From positions 620,001 to 684,000 of the forward strand of contig OY969928.1 in assembly GCA_963704675.1 (NCBI GenBank): 64,000 nt of DNA, in the 5' to 3' direction. The notes under the pieces were generated by a model that saw only the letters and a program-made list of their open reading frames with translations, had not been told where the DNA came from and ran no database searches. The position numbers and the translations under genes were made by a program. Positions 1 through 7,317 of the stretch are shown in pieces; positions within the stretch are counted from its first letter, which is position 1; every line of letters begins with the position of its first letter. Source of the DNA: DASUVM01 sp963704675. GTDB taxonomy: Bacteria > Patescibacteriota > Saccharimonadia > Saccharimonadales > Saccharimonadaceae.

Positions 1-615
1 CATTACACCGGTGAAGAATTCTATGATCGCTTTAACTGTTATGATAAACGGCGTTTGTAGAAACGTATAGAATATGGCTATAAAGATGAAAATTGCAGCG
101 ATACCTAGTGATTCAATCGAACGCATAACTGTCTTGATTGGTTCAGGAGCGACAGCGTAAAGAAAACGTGAACCATCAAGAGGTGGAAATGGAATTATAT
201 TGAAAACAAAGAAACCGACATTTACGAGTGAAAATGTCATTAATATATCGAATGTCAGATCCGTTGGTTGAAGTAATCGAATCAAGAGACCCGCTAGTGC
301 TGCAAGGAGAAGGTTAGATAATGGCCCAGCCAGAGCAACCGTTGCGGCCCCGAAATCTCCCCACCTTAAGCGCTCTGGATTAAAAGGTACTGGTTTTGCA
401 GCACCAAAGATAGGAGCACCAACAATTGCAAGAAATACCGGCACAGCTAATGTCGCAATAGGATCAATATGCGCAATAGGGTTGAGGGTTAACCTACCCT
501 CCTCTTTGGCAGTGGTATCACCGAGTAAGTACCCGACAAAAGCATGTACCGCCTCGTGAATTGTCATCGAAAGCAATACAGAAACTAATACAATAATTAT
601 TGTAGCTACATCCAT
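1..615 (-). CDS. Site-2 protease family (peptidase M50), C-terminus cut by window edge
   Basis: Reading leftward from ATG at 615 gives a hydrophobic protein that is still open at position 1 (205 codons seen). It carries the zinc-protease motif HEAVH near residue 21, an N-terminal membrane helix around it, and a later PPLDG motif that matches the M50 NPDG-type third ligand region. These are the hallmarks of small intramembrane zinc metalloproteases, which cleave membrane-anchored substrates; the substrate here is unknown. A TATACT -10 box (624-629) lies only 8 nt before the ATG, so the mRNA is probably leaderless. Family call is firm; the exact role is not. Confidence 0.88.
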   Translation of the reverse strand, partial: MDVATIIIVLVSVLLSMTIHEAVHAFVGYLLGDTTAKEEGRLTLNPIAHIDPIATLAVPVFLAIVGAPIFGAAKPVPFNPERLRWGDFGAATVALAGPLSNLLLAALAGLLIRLLQPTDLTFDILMTFSLVNVGFFVFNIIPFPPLDGSRFLYAVAPEPIKTVMRSIESLGIAAIFIFIAIFYTFLQTPFIITVKAIIEFFTGVM

Positions 616-637
616 ATGTAAGCAGTATATCAGTATA

Positions 638-666
638 TTGACCTAAGATCACAAAAATTATATAGG
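638..666 (+). promoter_or_regulatory. Promoter for the 48-codon ORF
   Basis: TTGACC at 638-643 and TATAGG at 661-666 are separated by exactly 17 nt. The predicted start is near 673. A small CTTAA/TTAAG hairpin follows in the leader. Confidence 0.6.
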
Positions 667-722
667 TCATTATACACTTAATATCCGTTAAGCGTACTCC
701 TATCGAACTAAAAGACAGGCGT

Positions 723-869
723 ATGACAGTCTTCATCGGCCCAAGACATTCACCCCTGGATGCCGCCAGCGACAAGGCCTTCCGCGACGTTATCCTGTTC
801 ACAATGTACGAGAACACATCACAAGAGATCATCAACAAGGCCATGCATCCTCATGAGAGAGATATGTGA
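723..869 (+). CDS. Small GC3-rich ORF, 48 residues, unknown
   Basis: I do not recognise this product. The reading frame from ATG 723 to TGA 867-869 encodes a charged peptide that starts MTVFIGPRHS and ends HPHERDM. Support for coding is the codon pattern: most codons end in C or G (GTC, TTC, ATC, GGC, GCC, GAC, AAG, CTG, TAC), unlike the AT-ending codons of the flanking M50 and bL28 genes. A good promoter lies 57 nt upstream. The ribosome binding site (AGG about 4 nt before ATG) is weak. It resembles the other GC-rich solitary genes in this window in composition and architecture. Confidence 0.5.
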   Translation: MTVFIGPRHSPLDAASDKAFRDVILFTMYENTSQEIINKAMHPHERDM

Positions 870-926
870 GGCCCCCGGTGCGACGCTACTACGCTGTACC
901 AGGTAACCCCATTTCCACTCATACTA

Positions 927-955
927 TTGACGAAAAGATATAAAAAAGGTAAAAT
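927..955 (+). promoter_or_regulatory. rpmB promoter
   Basis: TTGACG (927-932) and TAAAAT (950-955) with a 17-nt spacer lie upstream of the bL28 gene, giving a predicted start near 962 and a leader of about 30 nt. Confidence 0.55.
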
Positions 956-992
956 TGATTACTAGTGATTATAAGTAGTAGGTAAAAGAGTT

Positions 993-1220
993 ATGGCAAC
1001 ACGCTGTGAATTAACCGGTAAAGGTAAGCAATACGGTCACAATGTAAGTTTTTCGCTTCGCCGCACTAAACGTGTCTGGAAGCCAAACTTACAAAAAAAG
1101 ACCTTTATTATTGATGGCCAAAAGATAACAATGATCCTGAGTACTCAGGCCATTCGAACCTTAAAGAAAAAAGGGATTATCACCTCGGGTAAGCCTGCTG
1201 CTCTAGCTACCGCAGCATAA
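993..1220 (+). CDS. rpmB: 50S ribosomal protein bL28
   Basis: The 75-residue protein begins MATRCELTGKGKQYGHNVS and continues with RRTKRVWKPNLQ, the typical bL28 order: N-terminal C-x-TGK segment, then the basic NVSH-like and RxF/WxPN-like segments. It is a structural protein of the large ribosomal subunit. It is a single-gene transcription unit with its own promoter and intrinsic terminator, divergent from the M50 gene and convergent with the MBL-fold gene. Confidence 0.95.
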   Translation: MATRCELTGKGKQYGHNVSFSLRRTKRVWKPNLQKKTFIIDGQKITMILSTQAIRTLKKKGIITSGKPAALATAA

Positions 1221-1237
1221 ACCCTTTCTAATCTCAG

Positions 1238-1263
1238 AAAGCCCCATTCAGAGAGGGCTTTTT
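1238..1263 (+). terminator. Intrinsic terminator after rpmB
   Basis: AAAGCCC (1238-1244) pairs with GGGCTTT (1255-1261), followed by more T residues. It lies 18 nt after the rpmB stop. Confidence 0.8.
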
Positions 1264-1278
1264 GAATTAAGACTAATT

Positions 1279-1917
1279 TTAAGCTGTTTTTTCTAGGCGG
1301 ACTAATGTAAGCGTTTCTGGCAGCTGACCAGGTTGTTTTATCTTTAAAATTGCCTCAGACTGTACTGGGACACTCAATTCTTTTATAAACTGTTCAATCG
1401 AATTTTGAGCAACTTTGTAAGCAATACCGTCTTCGGAGTAGTGGACGGGTATGACAATTTTAGGGTCAATATGACGAGTCAGCGCTACTGCGTCATGGGC
1501 ATCGATTGTATAACCGTTACCTCCTACTGGGATAACAAGTACATCTATAACACCCAGCGCTTCAAATTGGTCATCTTTAAACGCACTAGCATTTATATGG
1601 CCTAGGACTGCAATGGCACAATCAGATGACTCGACTCTATAGGCGGTTGCATTTTTCCCTTCACTATCAGGTTGGGCTTGGACAGCAATTGCTTTAATTG
1701 ATATATCACCGATTTCATATTCACCTGGAATTGAGAATACTCTTTGTCCTTCAGGCGTTTTTACTGAAAACCGGGCTTGCGTTGCGAGCTGAACGTTAGC
1801 TTTTTGCAATGTTTTGGGAGGTTGTTGCTGTCCATCGATCAGCGGATCCGTTATTACTGTTATTTGCTTTGTTTGCATAACAATACAGTCAGCACCTTTG
1901 TAACTAATTTCCGTCAT
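1279..1917 (-). CDS. MBL-fold metallohydrolase-like protein
   Basis: This 212-residue protein matches the Lactamase_B_3 type of metallo-beta-lactamase fold used by UPF0173-like hydrolases: an early strand with DPLI, a middle FSIPGEYEIG segment, a VIPVGG strand, and VIPVHYSEDG near the C-terminus. The usual HxHxDH metal motif is not visible; the only well-placed histidines are in the late HAN/IPVHY regions, so catalysis may be altered or lost. It is the last gene of the leftward thrS operon, 15 nt after the regulator-like gene. Biochemical role unknown. Confidence 0.75.
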   Translation of the reverse strand: MTEISYKGADCIVMQTKQITVITDPLIDGQQQPPKTLQKANVQLATQARFSVKTPEGQRVFSIPGEYEIGDISIKAIAVQAQPDSEGKNATAYRVESSDCAIAVLGHINASAFKDDQFEALGVIDVLVIPVGGNGYTIDAHDAVALTRHIDPKIVIPVHYSEDGIAYKVAQNSIEQFIKELSVPVQSEAILKIKQPGQLPETLTLVRLEKTA

Positions 1918-1932
1918 CTAACCTCAGCCTTT

Positions 1933-2526
1933 CTACTTCTTATGGGTTACAACATTATCTTCATCTACTATCACGGTAGTTTTCTGTAAGAGTTCAACCA
2001 CGAAGCGATCCTTAATACTATAACGATAATAAAAATCGTCATACGGCATAATAGCATAGTTAAGCGTTTGTCGCTCTTCTTCCTCAAGTTCTTTCATGAA
2101 GCGTTTAACTTGTGTCTTATTGGTATTACCGACAATAAGAACATCTACTTGAGAAGGTGAATCTTTTACTAATTTGCCACTGAATAATACTAGTCGAATA
2201 TCACCTAAACTCTTCACTCGCTTTTGCCAGTCACTGCCTTTAGTACCTGGAACTCCAGCAGCTATGGCCTTATCTTCAAACATAGCCTTGAGCGATTTAT
2301 AATGAGTGTAGTCCTGGTTTACTTCGTAATAGAGACGATTATTATTTGAATTATCACTTTTCACAATTCCAATATTTTGAAGATTTGCCAGCTCTCGTCG
2401 CACTGAATTAATTTGTTCATCAATTTTACGAGTAATTTCGCGCACATAAAAAGCCCTATTCGGATTATTTAAGAATAAGTGAAGTAATTTTACCCTTGTT
2501 TTTGAGCCAAATAATGCGTCAATCAT
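1933..2526 (-). CDS. Winged-helix DNA-binding protein with nucleotidyltransferase-like C-terminus
   Basis: Residues 1-75 read as a winged helix: FGSKTRVKLLHLFL, then a recognition-helix region with FYVREITRKI, and a wing with NNRLYYEVN. The C-terminal half (LFSGKLV..., then VDVLIVGN) resembles the minimal nucleotidyltransferase fold often fused to such helices in CPR genomes. Expected role is a small transcription regulator or a toxin/antitoxin-like pair in one chain; no target is evident. It follows miaA by 42 nt in the same orientation. Confidence 0.6.
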   Translation of the reverse strand: MIDALFGSKTRVKLLHLFLNNPNRAFYVREITRKIDEQINSVRRELANLQNIGIVKSDNSNNNRLYYEVNQDYTHYKSLKAMFEDKAIAAGVPGTKGSDWQKRVKSLGDIRLVLFSGKLVKDSPSQVDVLIVGNTNKTQVKRFMKELEEEERQTLNYAIMPYDDFYYRYSIKDRFVVELLQKTTVIVDEDNVVTHKK

Positions 2527-2568
2527 GTTATATCAATTCAGGTTAATTCTTTTACTATTGTAACAAAT

Positions 2569-3453
2569 CTAAATAAAATTACTCAGATATTCTTTAATTG
2601 CCTGATAACCTTGATCAATCGAGGTATACCAGTTAATAGCCGGGTTGCGCTTTAACCATGTTAGCTGGCGCTTTGCTAAGTGCCAATCTTTTGTTCTTGA
2701 TTCCTCAATTGCCTCTTGTTTTGTGAGTTGGCCTTGCATAATTCTATGAACAATAGGATATATATTGCCATTAAGAGCCGGTGCTTGCCAGCCATAATTT
2801 TTGGCAACTATCGTTGCCTCAGTTACAACGTTATTGGTTAGAATCTTAACTGCTCTTTCATATATTCTTTGTTGTAATATTTCTCTCCCGGGATTAATAC
2901 CTATCGTAAATATGTGATTTTGAGAGTAGTTTTTACGTCTTTTATTAATACCTTTTTGTTCAATCGCCCTTACGACATAACGCTTATTTTTCTTATTCTC
3001 TGGTAACTCTATGTTGTGGCTTTTACAGTAACTCCAAAGCTCTTCAATATTCATTTTTTCTAACTGACTACGCAGTTTAATATTAGCAGGAGCTCCAAAC
3101 TCATAATTGAAAAGGATGCTGTCTATGTAAAGACCTGTACCGCCGACCATGATGGGAAGTTTGCCCCGTGATTGAATGTCCGCTATCCAGCCTTTAGCTA
3201 TTTGCTGAAACTTGGCAGCACTAAAAGTTTTGTCTGGTTCTACTAAATCGAATCCATAATGCACTATACCCGCTCGTTCCATCATCGTAGGTTTAGCCGT
3301 ACCAATGTCGAGATTTTTATAGATGGTTCGTGAATCAGCGCTAATAATCTCACCATTAAAAGCCTGGGCAACTTTAATAGCTAGCTCGCTCTTACCGCTT
3401 GCAGTTGGGCCAACTATAACAATAAGCTGGTCTGTTGTTCGTCTGGGCGCCAT
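2569..3453 (-). CDS. miaA: tRNA dimethylallyltransferase MiaA
   Basis: MiaA transfers the isopentenyl group to A37 of tRNAs that read UNN codons. The 294-residue protein has the P-loop GPTASGKS near residue 15, the ISADSRTIYK substrate motif (usually ISADS-Q-Y), DIGTAKP, and GGTGLYIDS. The DSRTIYK variant replaces the usual glutamine with arginine-threonine. Length is near the usual 300. Its start overlaps the end of the alkyltransferase-like gene by about 40 nt, implying tight translational coupling in the thrS operon. Confidence 0.93.
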   Translation of the reverse strand: MAPRRTTDQLIVIVGPTASGKSELAIKVAQAFNGEIISADSRTIYKNLDIGTAKPTMMERAGIVHYGFDLVEPDKTFSAAKFQQIAKGWIADIQSRGKLPIMVGGTGLYIDSILFNYEFGAPANIKLRSQLEKMNIEELWSYCKSHNIELPENKKNKRYVVRAIEQKGINKRRKNYSQNHIFTIGINPGREILQQRIYERAVKILTNNVVTEATIVAKNYGWQAPALNGNIYPIVHRIMQGQLTKQEAIEESRTKDWHLAKRQLTWLKRNPAINWYTSIDQGYQAIKEYLSNFI

Positions 3454-3755
3454 CTTTTTACTTCAAATCCTATTACTCGAAAATTATCATCAACTTCAAT
3501 GCCATCAGTCTCAAGCGCTGCTTTTTGGCCCTCAAGACCTCCAAAAGAATAGGCTGATGCTAAACCGCCATCACGATTAACGACTCGTTGCCATGGCAAC
3601 TCACTTGGACCAAAGTGAGCAATTTGCCCGACTTGACGAGCAGCGAATGGGCTGCCGCAATATGCCGCGATATCACCGTATGTCATGACACGCCCTTCTG
3701 GTATTTGCGCAACAAGCGCATAAACTTTATTGTGAAAGCTATTATCTATATCCAT
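3414..3755 (-). CDS. Alkyltransferase-like protein (ATL, MGMT family without Cys)
   Basis: A 113-residue protein with the MGMT C-terminal DNA-binding fold: IPEGRVMTYGDIAAYCG helix-turn-helix, then PWQRVVNRDGG in place of the catalytic PCHRV. Loss of the acceptor cysteine defines ATL proteins, which bind O6-alkylguanine and hand it to excision repair instead of repairing it. The start is taken as ATG 3755, overlapping the upstream TGA (TGATG); GTG 3758 is the alternative. The 3' end runs 40 nt into miaA in another frame. Confidence 0.85.
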   Translation of the reverse strand: MDIDNSFHNKVYALVAQIPEGRVMTYGDIAAYCGSPFAARQVGQIAHFGPSELPWQRVVNRDGGLASAYSFGGLEGQKAALETDGIEVDDNFRVIGFEVKRWRPDEQQTSLLL

Positions 3756-4360
3756 CACACACCCTTCCCTAGTTGTCTTTCAATATCTTTCCAACCAGCA
3801 ACCCTCTTGGCATGCACCGGCAGTACATCGGTTTGATTCCATGGTTGGTTAATCAAAAAGACTTTAATACCGGCCTCTGCAACTGGCACGGCATGATACA
3901 AGTGATCTTCTATCATATATTGTGCATTAATTTCTTTACACACATCAATTTTAGAGAGCGCTTCTTTAGGTCTATCTTTACGAGCAGTCATAATAAAATG
4001 AGTGAACCTTACTTGACTTATTGCCGGACCAAAATGCTCCTCCAGCCAACTAGCTGTTGCTTCCTGCATCAGAAAAGGGCGACTTGTAACGGCAATAAAC
4101 GCAAAATATTGGTTTAAATCCTTGATTGCACTAACGGCTTCAGGTAGAGGGGTAATCTCTTTAAACTCTGTCGATGTTAAGTAATCTTCAAATCTGGCAG
4201 CAGCTTCAGCGTAATCGCTTACGCCCAGAGCATCAACGTCTTTGGTATAATAATGCTGCTCCGTTAAAGAGGTGCCGTAAACCTTATTATAATACCCAAA
4301 CAACGCACTCATCGTATTAAGAAGAACATCATCGATATCTAGTGCTACGACAGGCTTCAT
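3755..4360 (-). CDS. HAD-superfamily phosphatase (5'-nucleotidase-like)
   Basis: The protein (201 residues) opens with VALDIDDVLLNT, a DxDxV HAD motif I, followed by VTSRPF (motif II S/T) and MIEDHLYHA (motif IV acidic pair). This matches the 5'(3')-deoxyribonucleotidase/NLI-type small HAD phosphatases that dephosphorylate nucleoside monophosphates. Substrate is inferred only. It begins 3 nt after the thrS stop, so it is in the same operon and under the same T-box control. Confidence 0.75.
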   Translation of the reverse strand: MKPVVALDIDDVLLNTMSALFGYYNKVYGTSLTEQHYYTKDVDALGVSDYAEAAARFEDYLTSTEFKEITPLPEAVSAIKDLNQYFAFIAVTSRPFLMQEATASWLEEHFGPAISQVRFTHFIMTARKDRPKEALSKIDVCKEINAQYMIEDHLYHAVPVAEAGIKVFLINQPWNQTDVLPVHAKRVAGWKDIERQLGKGV

Positions 4361-4362
4361 AA

Positions 4363-6156
4363 CTACAGAGAAGACTTACCAACGCGGCTGCGTGCCTCGT
4401 TAGCAATACTTTGTAAGAAATTGTCAACATTATAGGACTGCTCATTGCGACCTTCAACGGCTAGATCCTTGCGTATTCGAGGATTAAGCTCTCTCTTCTC
4501 TATCTCTTTTTGACCAATGACAATAGTGTATGGAACTTTCATGAGTTCGGCTGCCCGAATCTTCTTGCCTACTGATTCATTCGAATTATCAACCGTTGCT
4601 CTAATATCAAGTTCTTCAGCTTTTTCAAGTAATAATTGAGTGTAAGCAGTTGTTTCTAACTCTTGATTAACGGTTATGAATCGAACTTGCTCAGGAGATA
4701 GCCAAAGCGGCAATTTACCCGCCGTCTGTTCAAGCAAAAATGCCATAAAACGCTCAAAGGCACCCATAATCGACTTATGAATCACCAGTGGATATTGTTT
4801 ATTGCCTTCGCTATCAATATAAGTTAAGCTCATACGTTCTGGTACAACAATATCAAGTTGCACTGTCGCAATACTATCTTCTTTACCGAGAACATTCTTA
4901 ATTTGCACGTCAACCTTTGGGCCATAGAAAGCAGCTTCATCAAGCTCTTCGACAAACGGCAAGTTACTAGCCTGCAGACATTTGCGGATAGCACTTCCTG
5001 CCCATTCCCAACTCTCTTGAGTGCCAGCATATTTCTCTTTTGAGAAGTCAGGCAAAGAAAGCCGGAACCAATAATCTTTAACGCCGGTTTCACGATACAC
5101 CTCTTCAAAAAGCTGTAACACATTAGTAAATTCAGCTTCAACTTGTTCAGGGGTAACATAAATATGCGAATCGTTTTGAGTAATCGGACCACGCATACGA
5201 ATTAAGCCAGTCAATGTGCCTGAGAGTTCGTATCGATATAATCCTGCATGTTCAGATAATCTTAATGGCAAGTCACGATAACTTTCGACAAGCTTTTCAT
5301 ATATCATATGGTGATGCGGGCAGTTCATCGGCTTGATGTAAAAGATATTCCCTTCTTCATCAGGATGCGTACCGTACATATTCTCGAGGTAATAACTAGC
5401 GTGGCCTGAGCGTTCATAAAGAGCTGCTTGAGTGAGGACTGGAGTCGCAACATACTGATAACCCCGTGCTTCTTCTTTAGCCCGCATATACTTCATAAGT
5501 TGATTTTTTATGGCTTCGCCCCGGGGTAGCAGGAGGGGTAAGCCTGCTCCAACATTTTCGGAGATGAAGAATAGCTTTAAGTCTTCACCCAACTTACGAT
5601 GATCGCGTTTCTTGGCTTCTTCGAGTTGCTCTAAGTAGCGTTTTAGCTCCCCTTCTGCTTCGAAGGCCACACCATAAATTCGCTGTAACTGCTGTTTGTT
5701 TTGATCACCTCGCCAATAAGCACCACTTACTTTCGTAAGTTTAAATGCATTTGGGTTAATATCTTTGGCATCATCAGCATGACCGCCTTTGCAAAGATCT
5801 GTAAAATTACCTGATGTATAAAAGGTAATCTGCTGACTGCCATCACTTGCAAATTCATTAATTAGTTCAAGCTTATATGGATTCCAAACAAATTCTTTAC
5901 GTGCCTCCTCTGGTGTTACTTCTTTACGTTCAAACTTCGCCCATGATTTTAGCTTTTCTCGCATTTTTGCCTCAATCTTTGGCAAATCATCTTCTGTAAT
6001 CGGAGAGGGGGTTTCAAAATCTTGATAAAAACCATTTTCAATTGCTGGGCCAATAGCATTTTTTGCACCAGGATACATATCAATAACTGTTGCGGCAAGC
6101 AAATGAGCAAGGCTGTGACGAATTTTTTTAGCTTGGGTTGCTTCGTTCGCTGGCAT
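4363..6156 (-). CDS. thrS: Threonine-tRNA ligase
   Basis: This enzyme charges tRNA-Thr. The start is set at ATG 6156 (MPANEATQAKK) because AAGGAG precedes it; a longer in-frame reading from TTG 6231 would run through the T-box leader. From this start (597 residues) the usual N-terminal TGS domain is missing. Seen in order: editing domain with HSLAHLLA near residue 14 and DLCKGGH; class II core with motif 2 (SGTLTGLIRMRGPITQNDSH) and motif 3 (LPLWLSPEQV); anticodon-binding domain at the C-terminus. It is the first gene of a six-gene leftward operon. Confidence 0.95.
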   Translation of the reverse strand: MPANEATQAKKIRHSLAHLLAATVIDMYPGAKNAIGPAIENGFYQDFETPSPITEDDLPKIEAKMREKLKSWAKFERKEVTPEEARKEFVWNPYKLELINEFASDGSQQITFYTSGNFTDLCKGGHADDAKDINPNAFKLTKVSGAYWRGDQNKQQLQRIYGVAFEAEGELKRYLEQLEEAKKRDHRKLGEDLKLFFISENVGAGLPLLLPRGEAIKNQLMKYMRAKEEARGYQYVATPVLTQAALYERSGHASYYLENMYGTHPDEEGNIFYIKPMNCPHHHMIYEKLVESYRDLPLRLSEHAGLYRYELSGTLTGLIRMRGPITQNDSHIYVTPEQVEAEFTNVLQLFEEVYRETGVKDYWFRLSLPDFSKEKYAGTQESWEWAGSAIRKCLQASNLPFVEELDEAAFYGPKVDVQIKNVLGKEDSIATVQLDIVVPERMSLTYIDSEGNKQYPLVIHKSIMGAFERFMAFLLEQTAGKLPLWLSPEQVRFITVNQELETTAYTQLLLEKAEELDIRATVDNSNESVGKKIRAAELMKVPYTIVIGQKEIEKRELNPRIRKDLAVEGRNEQSYNVDNFLQSIANEARSRVGKSSL

Positions 6157-6234
6157 CTCTAGAACTCCTTTAGTTTGATAAATTAAAAGACATGGATGAT
6201 AGTCAGGGAACTCATTACTATTAGTTGCCAACTG

Positions 6235-6380
6235 TCATTCACGTCTCGGACCCGACTTCGGGCGGTTCCACCGGACTTCCTTACTTTACAGCAAGGCACT
6301 TATGAGAAACGTCACGCACGTTTCACTCCCGCGAAGCTCAGCAGGTGGTTAGATTGCCTCATCACTTGTGTATTACTATA
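6235..6380 (-). promoter_or_regulatory. T-box riboswitch leader of thrS
   Basis: On the minus strand a TATAGT -10 (6375-6380) is followed by a leader with hairpins and then the T-box core GGTGGAACCGC (6262-6272). It folds as the canonical antiterminator/antisequestrator: helix A1 GUCCGG with CCG(A)GAC, bulge UGGAACC, helix A2 GCCCGA with UCGGGU. The UGGA bulge would pair with a tRNA ending UCCA, and the tRNA-Thr gene at 9422-9497 has exactly U73-CCA. Stem I may be AUGAG/CUCAU; candidate Thr specifiers are ACC or ACG, not resolved. No clear U-tract terminator is visible, so control may be translational. Confidence 0.85.
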
Positions 6381-6389
6381 ACACATAGC

Positions 6390-6418
6390 TTGCCCTCGAC
6401 CCCTGTTTTTGCTATGAT
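6390..6418 (+). promoter_or_regulatory. Promoter of the tRNA-Val transcript
   Basis: TTGCCC (6390-6395) and TATGAT (6413-6418) with a 17-nt spacer point rightward toward the structured leader and tRNA-Val. It is back-to-back with the thrS T-box promoter. Confidence 0.55.
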
Positions 6419-6424
6419 TTTATA

Positions 6425-6555
6425 AGCCTGAGACCTGCGAAGCAGGGTACCGACAAATAAATGTTAGTTTATTTTGTCGAAAGGAGGAGACGACGAAAGA
6501 CAGGAGCTTTCAAGTTTTTAACTTGAAAGTGGATGTCTGTAGTCGGCTCCAACGC
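6425..6555 (+). ncRNA. Highly structured leader / candidate small RNA before tRNA-Val
   Basis: Three successive hairpins fill about 130 nt: CCTGC-GAA-GCAGG (6434-6446); a stem of CGACAAATAAA with its near-complement (6451-6479); and a long hairpin from GGAG (6486) to CTCC (6550) whose inner stem is CTTTCAAGTT/AACTTGAAAG (6507-6529) flanked by AGACA/TGTCT. I do not recognise a known family (not SRP, RNase P or tmRNA). It may be a 5' extension removed during tRNA processing or a separate RNA. Confidence 0.45.
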
Positions 6556-6632
6556 GGATCCGTAGCTCAGTCGGCTAGAGCACTGCATTGACGTTGCAGG
6601 GGTCACAAGTTCGAGTCTTGTCGGATCCACCA
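6556..6632 (+). tRNA. tRNA-Val (GAC)
   Basis: A full cloverleaf: acceptor GGATCCG/CGGATCC, D-arm GCTCAGTCGGCTAGAGC, anticodon loop TTGACGT (anticodon GAC), T-arm with GTTCGAGTC, discriminator A and an encoded CCA. Confidence 0.95.
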
Positions 6633-6643
6633 TGTAGTATTTT

Positions 6644-6675
6644 AAAAGTATGCCTCCTGTGGGCATACTTTTTTA
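6644..6675 (+). terminator. Terminator after tRNA-Val
   Basis: GTATGCC (6648-6654) pairs with GGCATAC (6662-6668), flanked by A and T runs (TTTTTTA). The following 220 nt before nrdR are AT-rich with no convincing gene. Confidence 0.85.
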
Positions 6676-6894
6676 TTAATAAACTTTAGTTTTCCACATA
6701 AAGTATGCTTTACTTAGCTTGTATTTATGAGCAGGGTGATATTTCATACGAAACTTCACTGCTCAAACTTATATCGTATATGACAAGGCCGCTATACTTT
6801 TTGAATAATAAATGTAAATCTTTTTATACTGTTATTACTTTAAATCACAGCTTTTCCACTGGACTTATCAATAGCTATATGACAATATGTTGAT

Positions 6895-7305
6895 ATGCGA
6901 TGCTTACAGTGTAACTCAAAAAATGTAGAAATTGGTAACTCTCGTAAATACCCTTCTACGGTCTGGAGGCGTCGTATTTGTAGAGATTGTGATTTTATTT
7001 TTACCACGAATGAGCGCACCGATATTTCGAAGCTACTGCGGATACAAGAGAGCGTCCGTAAAAAACAATCACACCCATACAGCCGCGGAAGGCTATTGCA
7101 AGGGCTATATGAGGCCCTCAGCCATAAAATAGACGACCTTGATGCTCCACTTTTCTTGCTTGCAACAATTGAAGAAGCTCTTGTGAAGCACTCAGCAAAA
7201 AGCAGCTTTATAATTACTTCGCAAAAATTACATGAGATTGCTGCTGAAATTCTTGCCCGCTATGACTCACTGGCGGCCCTTAACTATAAGGCTCGTTTAA
7301 AATAA
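6895..7305 (+). CDS. nrdR: NrdR-like transcriptional regulator
   Basis: NrdR senses ATP/dATP and represses ribonucleotide reductase genes. The 136-residue protein begins MRCLQCNSKNVEI and has CRDCDFIFTTNER, giving the CxxC...CxxC zinc ribbon and the R-x-C-x-x-C-x-x-x-F-T-T-x-E-R signature. An ATP-cone-like segment follows (RKKQSHPYSRGRLLQGLYEAL). It is slightly shorter than typical (about 150) and the ATP-cone is divergent, so ligand response may differ. No reductase gene is in the window. It converges on the glycosyltransferase gene. Confidence 0.85.
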   Translation: MRCLQCNSKNVEIGNSRKYPSTVWRRRICRDCDFIFTTNERTDISKLLRIQESVRKKQSHPYSRGRLLQGLYEALSHKIDDLDAPLFLLATIEEALVKHSAKSSFIITSQKLHEIAAEILARYDSLAALNYKARLK

Positions 7306-7317
7306 GCAGGGGGACTA

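Noticed and set aside
518..844. 108-codon minus-strand open frame
   Set aside because: Overlaps the start of the M50 gene in another frame and the GC3-rich plus-strand ORF; composition is not protein-like and there is no start signal.
6157..6231. N-terminal extension of ThrRS from TTG 6231
   Set aside because: It runs through the leader just downstream of the T-box and lacks a ribosome binding site; ATG 6156 has AAGGAG.
6469..6666. Minus-strand open frame across tRNA-Val
   Set aside because: It is antisense to the tRNA and its structured leader; translated tRNA sequence is a common artefact.
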